DNA from: Uliginosibacterium gangwonense DSM 18521
GTDB lineage: Bacteria; Pseudomonadota; Gammaproteobacteria; Burkholderiales; Rhodocyclaceae
Length of the DNA stretch: 64,000 bases
Direction: 5' to 3'
NCBI RefSeq assembly: GCF_000373965.1
Contig: NZ_KB892834.1
Span: forward strand, 510,769-574,768
Positions 35,695-42,877 of the stretch are shown here, one piece after another (position 1 is the first letter of the stretch; every line of letters starts with the position of its first letter). Under the pieces are notes generated by a model. It had not been told where the DNA came from, did not search any database, and saw nothing but the letters and a program-made list of their open reading frames with translations. The position numbers and the translations under genes were made by a program.

Positions 35695-35870
35695 CGCATC
35701 CCATTGCCTTCCTCCCCATGTGTGATACGGCAAGATATTTCTGTATTGACGAACAGGCGGCTTGATCGGGTCATGTCCCCCGGCGTATGCTGACCCTTCC
35801 GGCATTACCTCTGCATCACAGAGGCATGCGGCTTGCTGTCATCTTCAAGGCTGTGGGAAAAAAATAGATC

Positions 35871-36149
35871 ATGATCTGGAACGAACTACCCGCTGATTTT
35901 AAAGGCTTCATCATCGCTGCAACCGGTGGCCTTGTTATGGCCACGGTCACTCGGATCTTTAGTGTACAGTCCGGGCTGACATGGCCCATGAGGCTCTACT
36001 TGTGGCTATTTAAAAACTCACACGGGCTCCCTGCCTTGCGTCGCTATGGCGAGAGCCGTACCACTGCCAAATTCCGCGAGCAATTTATAGTGAGCTGGTT
36101 TGTGTGGTTCTTTATCCTTTTTGGATTGATGGTGTTTTTTCACTTATAA
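35871..36149 (+). CDS. Small membrane protein of unknown function
   Basis: A 92-residue protein with a weakly hydrophobic segment near residues 12-30 (GFIIAATGGLVMATVTRIF) and a strong C-terminal helix (FIVSWFVWFFILFGLMVFF). It lies in a run of unrelated small accessory genes on the plus strand. I do not recognise the family. The intact frame and membrane pattern give moderate support. Confidence 0.5.
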   Translation: MIWNELPADFKGFIIAATGGLVMATVTRIFSVQSGLTWPMRLYLWLFKNSHGLPALRRYGESRTTAKFREQFIVSWFVWFFILFGLMVFFHL

Positions 36150-36267
36150 CGGATAAGGCCGATTCAGCAAGGAGAGACTAGATGGCATAATGGCGGCATC
36201 GCTACGCGATCCTGTCTTATGCGTTGTTTAAACGATGCCGCCCTTCACATTGACCACCTTGAAGAAC

Positions 36268-37278
36268 ATGAGCCAGCATAAATATAAAACTGAGACACGA
36301 CGTTTTGCCAACTTGTGTAATCTATATGTATTCATTTGCCTGACCGCAATTTTCATGTCATTTGCCGGTGCTGCGTTTGCAGATGGGCAGGCTTGCCCAA
36401 GTCTGCCGGCAACGGATCAAGCGAGCTTGCAGAAGCTTGCTCGGTCCAGGCATGCAGATCGAGGTGTGCTATGGGAGGTGAGCAAAAACGGACATTCCGC
36501 ATACCTTTATGGCGTGATACATCTTGGCCGCCTGGATTGGGATTTTCCTGGACCGATTGTCAGTCAGTCACTCATTCAATCCAAGCTCTTGGCGGTAGAG
36601 CTTGATACCGACAACCCCACATTGGCGGCACGCATGGCAGCGGCTACCCAGGCAGCCACTCAGGCCTTGATACAAAACGTATCCAATCCCTTGAGCATCT
36701 CTGACGAGGAGCAGTTTGCACACCGAGTTGACAAACTGCTAGAGGCTGCATGCATATCACAGGAGCAGGTCGCAGGTGTTTCGCTTGGGTCCAGAACGGA
36801 AATACTGGATTTTCTCTCTGCGCGTGATCAAGGCATTTTCCACGATTTTGCGATTGATCAGGCTGTGATCGCATATATGAAAGTGAAGGGTAAACCGCTG
36901 GTCGAACTTGAATCTGTTGAGGAGCAGGCTACGGCGCTTGCATATATGCCCCGCGATCTAAAAGCCTATTGGGAAGGCTTACTTGAGCGTTTCGAAAGCG
37001 GCAAAGTCCGTCAGGCGCAGATTGAATTTGCCAGCGCATGGGAAGCCGGTGACATCAAAACCCTGCAAGTTAGTATTGATCGCATGGAGAAAGATCTGAA
37101 GAAGCAACTGCTGGATGACCGAAACGAAAAGCTTGCACGTCGAATCGACCAACTGTATAGAACACGCGATGGCGCATTCGTCGCCATCGGGGTATTGCAT
37201 CTGGTGGGCGATGGCAGTGTCGTCGAGCGTCTGGGCGCGATGGGCTACACGCTAAGAAAAGTGGTGCCAGCGAAGTAG
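36268..37278 (+). CDS. TraB/GumN family protein (putative secreted metalloprotease fold)
   Basis: The protein of about 336 residues carries an N-terminal signal-like hydrophobic stretch (LYVFICLTAIFMSFAGAAFA). The TraB/GumN hallmarks are two GxxH-type motifs: YLYGVIHLG near residue 80, and FVAIGVLHLVGDGSV near the C-terminus, ending GYTLRKV. The family is related to the Tiki/ChaN-like metalloprotease fold, but bacterial members mostly lack an assigned role. ATG 36268 is preferred because the signal peptide follows; ATG 36235 in the same frame is possible. Confidence 0.8.
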   Translation: MSQHKYKTETRRFANLCNLYVFICLTAIFMSFAGAAFADGQACPSLPATDQASLQKLARSRHADRGVLWEVSKNGHSAYLYGVIHLGRLDWDFPGPIVSQSLIQSKLLAVELDTDNPTLAARMAAATQAATQALIQNVSNPLSISDEEQFAHRVDKLLEAACISQEQVAGVSLGSRTEILDFLSARDQGIFHDFAIDQAVIAYMKVKGKPLVELESVEEQATALAYMPRDLKAYWEGLLERFESGKVRQAQIEFASAWEAGDIKTLQVSIDRMEKDLKKQLLDDRNEKLARRIDQLYRTRDGAFVAIGVLHLVGDGSVVERLGAMGYTLRKVVPAK

Positions 37279-37346
37279 GTTAGGTAAGCTGTGGCGCATA
37301 TTGTATGTGGGTGGTCGGTTATCTCTTCGGTAGATGTGTGCGAAAT

Positions 37347-37374
37347 GTTGGGTGACGCCTACGGCTTACCCAAC
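37347..37374. repeat. REP-like palindrome, copy 3 (inverted)
   Basis: GTTGGGT (37347-37353) pairs with ACCCAAC (37368-37374); the loop contains CGCCTACGGC, the reverse complement of the loop core of copies 1 and 2. It lies about 70 bp after the TraB/GumN gene. Confidence 0.7.
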
Positions 37375-37430
37375 CTTGCTCGGTTAGAAATAATAAATTG
37401 AGCGTGTACATGTGAATTTGTTATTGTGGA

Positions 37431-37868
37431 ATGGTTATGAAAGATACGTCATATAAAGTAAGTAGGTTGTATATTGTTTTTTCTTCCTGTGTTGTTTTTC
37501 TTGCTTTTTGTTGGGGATGCTATTTGGTTTTGGATGCTGTGTTTTTCAATTCTTTGGGCAGGTTTCAGTCTTTGACGGTTGGTTTTGGGGTGTGGTTATT
37601 GGTGTTTTTGTTTGTGCCGGCAATATACAAAATTGGAACGACAAAAATTACGAATGAGTATGTTTGGCAAGGAAGTCTTTTTAAAAAAGGAAAGTTTTTT
37701 GTCATGAAAAGACTGGCTTGGGATGAAATGTCAAGTTTTATGGTTTCAGCGCAGGCGTTTCGTTTGGTAGGAAAGTCCGTTTCTATAGAAATCAACCTTG
37801 CGTTCTATAGTCAGCCTCAGTGTGTAAGGGAGTTTGTGCTAGCGAAATTGTCTGGTACAGAAAAGTGA
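37431..37868 (+). CDS. AT-rich gene for a small membrane protein (PH-like tail)
   Basis: The 145-residue protein has two hydrophobic helices (IVFSSCVVFLAFCWGCYLVL and LTVGFGVWLLVFLFVPAIY), followed by a beta-rich tail (TNEYVWQGSLFKKGKFFVMK, LAWDEMSSFMV) of the kind seen in bacterial PH-like membrane proteins. Base composition is visibly AT-rich compared with every neighbour, which suggests recent acquisition. ATG 37431 or 37437 may be the start. It lies just after REP-like copy 3. Confidence 0.6.
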   Translation: MVMKDTSYKVSRLYIVFSSCVVFLAFCWGCYLVLDAVFFNSLGRFQSLTVGFGVWLLVFLFVPAIYKIGTTKITNEYVWQGSLFKKGKFFVMKRLAWDEMSSFMVSAQAFRLVGKSVSIEINLAFYSQPQCVREFVLAKLSGTEK

Positions 37869-38069
37869 ACTTGATCTTTGGGCCTCCGGATGCACAGCTT
37901 GCCGCGCCCTGGAGGGCGTTGATTAGGGGAAATGTCGCTTGACTAGCGAGACGGTATCTACGCAATACGCGTTGTAATTGTCCCAGCACGAAGAGATCGG
38001 TGTCATTGTATGGTGAGGGGCTTTATTTTCATCGCGAATCTGACAGGCAGGCATAAAAACTTATCTGTT

Positions 38070-38456
38070 ATGGCTTCTTTTACTCGCATCTTTACTGTCA
38101 GCGCCTTGGCAGCTTGTTTCGGTCTGATTGCGGCACGGATCCCCAGTTTTGGTGAAGCCAGCCCCTCCTTTTCCTGGCTTGGGTTATGGGTGGGGATGGG
38201 GATTGTTCTGGTGGCATTCCTGCTTTCCCGCCTCTTTATTTCAGGCGCTGAGGCCAATTTCCAGCAGGGAACGCCGTTACAGCGGTTTTTGCTCCAGTTG
38301 GCGTTGATTTGCTTTCTGGCCGCATTGCTGCTTTTCGTTGCCATTCTTTACTCCCACTGGACCTGGCCTCGTTCCGTACTTCCAATGGCGGTTGGCTGTG
38401 GCGCAATATCCGTGTTGGTGGGTACGGTCATTGCGGCGCTTCGTCGCGGTGATTAG
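38070..38456 (+). CDS. Four-helix membrane protein of unknown function
   Basis: The protein of about 128 residues has four hydrophobic segments (TVSALAACFGLIAARI, FSWLGLWVGMGIVLVAFLLS, LLQLALICFLAALLLFVAIL, SVLPMAVGCGAISVLVGTVI). No motif is recognised. ATG 38070 is used because the first helix follows; an upstream start at 38010 is in frame. Between 37869 and 38069 I saw nothing convincing. Confidence 0.55.
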   Translation: MASFTRIFTVSALAACFGLIAARIPSFGEASPSFSWLGLWVGMGIVLVAFLLSRLFISGAEANFQQGTPLQRFLLQLALICFLAALLLFVAILYSHWTWPRSVLPMAVGCGAISVLVGTVIAALRRGD

Positions 38457-38581
38457 GCGGGTGAACATCGGGTGATCCTCGCAGATCACTCCATGCGTGG
38501 TGGTGCGAGTCGTCCTTGGCTGCCAGAATCCGGCGAATGTGGTAAAACGGATGATCCCCCACCCCTGTTTGTCTGTGCATC

Positions 38582-39868
38582 ATGAACAAGAAAACTGAAC
38601 TTCTGGCGCCGGCTGGTTCTTTGGCCATGCTGGATACGGCTTTGGCCTTTGGCGCCAATGCGATCTATGCGGGTCAGCCGCGCTATAGCCTGCGCGTGCG
38701 TAACAATGATTTTGGTGATTTGGCGGTACTCAAGAGCGGGATTGACCGCGTGCATGCGGCCGGGGGCCGTTTCTATCTGGTGTCCAACATCTATCCGCAC
38801 GGGGCCAAGCTCAAGACCTATCTGCGCGATATGGCGCCGGTGATTGAGTTGAAGCCCGATGCGCTGATCATGTCTGACCCCGGCTTGATGATGATGGTGC
38901 GCGAGGCGTGGCCGGAGCAGGAAATCCACCTTTCGGTGCAGGCCAACACAGTGAATGCGGCGGCGGTGCAGTTTTGGGCACGCAATGGCGTGTCGCGGGT
39001 GATTCTGTCGCGTGAATTGTCGTTGGAAGAGATTGCGGACATCCGCCAAGCCTGCCCGGATACCGAGCTGGAGGTGTTCATCCACGGTGCGCTGTGCATT
39101 GCGTATTCCGGGCGCTGCCTGCTCTCAGGCTACATGAATCACCGCGACCCGAACCAGGGCACCTGTACCAATTCCTGCCGCTGGGATTTCAAGGTGCATG
39201 AGGGGCGCACCGAGCCGGGCGGAGATGTGTATCTGCTGGAAGAGCGCGAGCGCCGTGCAGGCAGCTATAACGTGATCGAGGAAGATGAACACGGCACCTA
39301 CATCCTCAATTCCAAAGACCTGCGCGCCATTGAGCATGTGCAGCGGCTGGTGGAGATCGGTATCGATTCCTTGAAGATCGAAGGCCGCACCAAGAGCCCA
39401 TATTACGTGGCGCGTACCTGCCAAGCCTATCGGCAAGCCATTGATGCTGCGCTGGCCGGGCGTGGGCTGGACCCGGCCTTGCTCGATTCCCTGGATGGGC
39501 TGGCGAATCGGGGCTACACGGGCGGCTTCTTTGCCCGCCACCAGGAAGCCAATGCCGGACGGGATGATAGCGAATACCAGAACTACGAACGCGGTACCTC
39601 GGAATCCGCCCGCAGCCTCTACGTGGGCGATGTGGTGGCCTTTGATGCGGTACGCGGGCTGGCCGAGGTGGAGGTGAAGAACCGCTTCGCCGTGGGCGAT
39701 CGCCTGGAGATCGTCCAGCCCCAAGGCAATCGCGTACTCACGCTGGAGGCGATGGAGCACGCCGATGGCTTGGCCATGCCTATCGCACCGGGCAGTGGTC
39801 ATCGCGTCTGGCTGCCACTGCCTGCCGATAGCGTGGGTGCCTTCCTGGCGCGCTTCATCAACGCTTGA
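38582..39868 (+). CDS. trhP: tRNA 5-hydroxyuridine modification protein TrhP (U32 family)
   Basis: TrhP (YegQ) acts in prephenate-dependent synthesis of 5-hydroxyuridine at tRNA position 34. The 428-residue protein starts ELLAPAGSLAMLDTALAFGA and has the U32 signature EVFIHGALCIAYSGRCLLS, with nearby cysteines (NQGTCTNSCRW) that fit Fe-S cluster ligation. A later conserved stretch is SLKIEGRTKSPYYVA. Older annotations call this family peptidase U32. The 3' end overlaps the convergent DUF2917-like gene by 70 bp. Confidence 0.92.
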   Translation: MNKKTELLAPAGSLAMLDTALAFGANAIYAGQPRYSLRVRNNDFGDLAVLKSGIDRVHAAGGRFYLVSNIYPHGAKLKTYLRDMAPVIELKPDALIMSDPGLMMMVREAWPEQEIHLSVQANTVNAAAVQFWARNGVSRVILSRELSLEEIADIRQACPDTELEVFIHGALCIAYSGRCLLSGYMNHRDPNQGTCTNSCRWDFKVHEGRTEPGGDVYLLEERERRAGSYNVIEEDEHGTYILNSKDLRAIEHVQRLVEIGIDSLKIEGRTKSPYYVARTCQAYRQAIDAALAGRGLDPALLDSLDGLANRGYTGGFFARHQEANAGRDDSEYQNYERGTSESARSLYVGDVVAFDAVRGLAEVEVKNRFAVGDRLEIVQPQGNRVLTLEAMEHADGLAMPIAPGSGHRVWLPLPADSVGAFLARFINA

Positions 39869-40155
39869 AGTAGGCTGCGCAGGCGCCCGGCACATTGCCG
39901 GAGCAGCCCGGGTGGCGCGGGGCAGAGCACAAACCGGGTGGCGTGCGGGGCGGCAAGTTCATGCATCCCGGAGTCAGGCGTGGCCCACGCCTGCTCTGCC
40001 CCTAATTCCAGCGTGTGGGACCACACGGTGCCCGCCAGCGACTCGGTGGGCCTGCGCAGGATGAGGCCGCCTTCCAGTACCAGAAGGACGGCGCCTTGCC
40101 TCAGCCAGACGCCCTGGCGTTGCCCGCTTTGCAGGTAATACTCGGTTTGGTCCAT
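39799..40155 (-). CDS. DUF2917-like small protein, divergent to the MocR regulator
   Basis: The 118-residue protein (MDQTEYYLQSGQRQGVWLRQ...) has a beta-rich, cupin-like feel (GAVLLVLEGGLILRRP, WSHTLELGAEQAW) with the conserved W and G pattern I associate with DUF2917. It is read away from the MocR-type gene at 40320, with a shared 164-bp control region. That pairing suggests it is the regulatory target. The start at 40155 follows the domain; the frame is open to 40206. Function unknown. Confidence 0.65.
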   Translation of the reverse strand: MDQTEYYLQSGQRQGVWLRQGAVLLVLEGGLILRRPTESLAGTVWSHTLELGAEQAWATPDSGMHELAAPHATRFVLCPAPPGLLRQCAGRLRSLLQALMKRARKAPTLSAGSGSQTR

Positions 40156-40213
40156 GTTTGTGCTCCGCTCTGTGTGTGGGGGATGCAGCACATCGTAGGC
40201 GGGCAACGCGAAC

Positions 40214-40276
40214 CATAACAGGCACAGAAAATCCCACTCTGTACCGGAACAGAAGAAAGATTTATCCTCTGTTATG
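40214..40276. promoter_or_regulatory. Symmetrical operator-like repeats between DUF2917 and MocR genes
   Basis: A central 16-bp imperfect palindrome TCTGTaCCGGaACAGA (40238-40253) is flanked by CATAACAG (40214-40221) and its inverse CTGTTATG (40269-40276). All four arms share the ACAG/CTGT core. This is the sort of array a MocR dimer could use, but the assignment is inference. Confidence 0.5.
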
Positions 40277-40319
40277 CCCGGTTTCGGGCAGATCTGTTAC
40301 GGCTGCGGGGGACGGGCGC

Positions 40320-41786
40320 ATGCGAACATCGGGTATGGAATCGACACCGCTGTACCAACAATTGGCGAATCATTACCGCGAGGCCATCGAATCCGGCAGC
40401 CTGTCTGCCGGGGAACGCTTTGCGTCAGTGCGCATGCTGATGGCACGCCATGCGGTGAGCTTGTCGACCGCGTTGCAAGTGTGCCGCCATCTGGAAGCCA
40501 AGGGCTGGCTGGAGGCGCGGCCACGCTCGGGCTACTTCGTCTGTCATCCACGCAGCCTGCGTACACCGCAACTGGAAGAACCCCGGGCGGACCAGCCGTT
40601 GGATGCCGCACAGTACGTGGGCATCCATGCGCGTGTGTCGGCTTACATTGCGCGGGGGCAACTGGCGCCGATCAAGGTGAATTTCTCGGGTGCGCGGGCC
40701 GCGCCGGAGCTGTACCCCGCCGCCGCCTTGGCGCGTGCCACCATGCGGGCGCTGCGCCAGCAGCCGGATATGTTCGGGCGGGTGGCCCCTCCTGCGGGCA
40801 ATCTGGCATTTCGCAGTGTGTTGGCACGCCGTGCGCTGGAGTGCGGCATGGTGTTGGCGCCGGAAGAGATTCTGGTTACACAGGGCTGCATCGAGGCGCT
40901 CAATTTCGCCTTGCGTGCTGTGACTCAGCCGGGGGATATTGTGGCGGTAGAGTCCCCCACCTTCTACGGCCTGCTGCAGATACTGGAAACGCTGGGCCTG
41001 CGCGCACTGGAAATCCCCACCAGCCCGCAGACTGGCATCTCCATTGAAGCCTGCGAGCTGGCCTTGCGTAGCGAGTCGGGCATCAAGGCTATCGTGGTGG
41101 TGCCCTATCTGCAGAACCCACTGGGCAGCATTATGCCGGATGAGAACAAGGCGCGGCTCGTCGAGTTATGTTCCCAGCATCAGGTGGCGTTGGTTGAGGA
41201 TGATACCTACAGTGCGCTGGCGGACGTGGCCATGCAGCGCCGCGCCATCAAGAGCTGGGACCGTGATGGCAGCGTGATCCACTGCGCATCCCTGCACAAG
41301 ATTCTGGCGCCCGGCCTGCGCTTGGGCTGGATGGCGGCGGGGCGCTGGCAAGCGCGGGTCGAGATGCTCAAATACGCCCAAAGCCGCAATAACGATACCT
41401 TGCCTCAACTGGCTGCAGCCGATTTCATGGGCTCGGCCGCCTATGACCGCCACCTGCAGCGGCTGCGCGCCCGGCTGCGCGAGCAACGCAGCCGCACCGC
41501 CGAGGCCGTGGCACGTTACTTCCCGTCCGGCACCCGCATGAATACTCCCGCCGGAGGGCTGCCGCTGTGGGTGGAGCTGCCTCGTGGGGTATCCTCCGAC
41601 GCCTTGTTTGATGCAGCACTGGCTGAAAACATATTGATATCGCCAGGGCTGATGTATTCCAATACCATGCGCTACGAAAACTTTGTGCGCATCAACTGTG
41701 GCTTGCCGTATTCCGATGGCGTTGATGATGCATTGCGACGTCTGGGTGAGATCGCAACATTGGCGGCCAAGCGGGGCAAACGCTGA
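40320..41786 (+). CDS. MocR-type GntR/aminotransferase-fold transcriptional regulator
   Basis: The 488-residue protein joins an N-terminal GntR winged helix (PLYQQLANHYREAIESGSLS, then FASVRMLMARHAVSLSTALQ) to a fold-type-I aminotransferase domain (GNLAFRSVLARRAL, VTQGCIEALNFALR, PYLQNPLGSIM). The PLP lysine is in SLHKILAPGLRLGW. Such proteins usually sense PLP or an amino compound and regulate a divergent neighbour, here the DUF2917-like gene. ATG 40320 follows a G-rich ribosome site; ATG 40335 is the alternative. Confidence 0.88.
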   Translation: MRTSGMESTPLYQQLANHYREAIESGSLSAGERFASVRMLMARHAVSLSTALQVCRHLEAKGWLEARPRSGYFVCHPRSLRTPQLEEPRADQPLDAAQYVGIHARVSAYIARGQLAPIKVNFSGARAAPELYPAAALARATMRALRQQPDMFGRVAPPAGNLAFRSVLARRALECGMVLAPEEILVTQGCIEALNFALRAVTQPGDIVAVESPTFYGLLQILETLGLRALEIPTSPQTGISIEACELALRSESGIKAIVVVPYLQNPLGSIMPDENKARLVELCSQHQVALVEDDTYSALADVAMQRRAIKSWDRDGSVIHCASLHKILAPGLRLGWMAAGRWQARVEMLKYAQSRNNDTLPQLAAADFMGSAAYDRHLQRLRARLREQRSRTAEAVARYFPSGTRMNTPAGGLPLWVELPRGVSSDALFDAALAENILISPGLMYSNTMRYENFVRINCGLPYSDGVDDALRRLGEIATLAAKRGKR

Positions 41787-41816
41787 GCGTGTGCCTGTTT
41801 GCACAGGCCTGCGGGA

Positions 41817-42620
41817 TCATGCTGTTGGGGTTTCAACGGCAGGGAAGAAGTGCTGCAATGATTTCTCCAGTGCCTCGTTGAAGAACACCCAGTCATGTTT
41901 GCCCGCCCAAGACTCGAATGCCATATCGAGTTGCAGCGCATCCATGTCCTGTTTGAAGCGCTGGTTATCGGCGCAGAAATAATCTTCACTGCCGCAGGCC
42001 AGATAGATCTGGGGCTGATTCGGCATGGTTTTGGCGCGGGCGGCCAAGGCGGTGATTTCGTCCTCTTCTCGCCATATCAGCGCCGGGCTGAAGATCGCCT
42101 CGAAATCATTCAGGAGCCGCTCACCATACACCGAGCGGAATACCGAATTGTTGCCATGGGTGCGCTGGCGCTCCAACCCCTCCTTGAGATACAGGCTGGC
42201 CGAAGAGAACGCGGCACACCAGGCGTATTGTTCAGGCCGCGAGAGCGCGCACTTGAGTGCACCGTAACCACCCATCGAGGCACCGATGACGCCGGTATCC
42301 TCCCGGCGGGAAGATACCTGGAAGACGTTGCGCACGATCTGCGGCAATTCATCTACCACGTAACTGAAGAATTTCTGCCCGAACTGCATGTCATTATAGA
42401 AACTGCGGGCAACTTCGGGCATTACGAAGACCAGATCATGCTGCTCTGCGTATACCGGAAGCATGGTGTAATCCAGCCAGTCACCACTTCTGCCGCACAG
42501 GCCGTGGAGCAGATAGGCGACCTTGCCGAGCGGCTGGCGCAGCCGGTTGTTGGGGATGAGGACGGTAAGGTTGGTCTCCATCTCCAGCGTGGTGGAGAAA
42601 AATGTGCCGCGCAATATCAT
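41817..42620 (-). CDS. Esterase of the tributyrin esterase / S-formylglutathione hydrolase type
   Basis: The 267-residue alpha/beta hydrolase begins MILRGTFFSTTLEMETNLTV. The nucleophile elbow is GASMGGYGALK and the catalytic His is in WAGKHDWVFF, with an Asp probably in the CGSEDYF region. HGLCGRSGDW forms the oxyanion-hole segment. It resembles EstA-like short-chain acyl esterases. Start 42620 has AGGG 9 nt upstream; the frame is open to 42671. No formaldehyde-oxidation genes are adjacent, so a formylglutathione role is not supported. Confidence 0.82.
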   Translation of the reverse strand: MILRGTFFSTTLEMETNLTVLIPNNRLRQPLGKVAYLLHGLCGRSGDWLDYTMLPVYAEQHDLVFVMPEVARSFYNDMQFGQKFFSYVVDELPQIVRNVFQVSSRREDTGVIGASMGGYGALKCALSRPEQYAWCAAFSSASLYLKEGLERQRTHGNNSVFRSVYGERLLNDFEAIFSPALIWREEDEITALAARAKTMPNQPQIYLACGSEDYFCADNQRFKQDMDALQLDMAFESWAGKHDWVFFNEALEKSLQHFFPAVETPTA

Positions 42621-42877
42621 GTGCTGAACCCTGGAATGCTGTATGTACTTGTGCGGAAGAAGCTGTGTCACGTCCGCTTAGGCCATATTGTCCAACGGCG
42701 GCCCGCGTTGGTGAACAGGTTGTTGCATGCAGACTGTGGGTATGATCAAAGATAGGGCACATATCTATGGTCAATAGGCGCCTGCCAGCTGGTGGCGCGA
42801 CTGTCTTGCCCCGGTCCTCCACTGCCCTTGAGCAATGCCATACACAGGATCAGCTCACTGAGCGAGGCGCCGACGGG

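Noticed and set aside
37869..38069. Possible gene remnant between the AT-rich gene and the four-helix membrane protein gene
   Set aside because: Short coding-like scraps on both strands but no recognisable protein or repeat.
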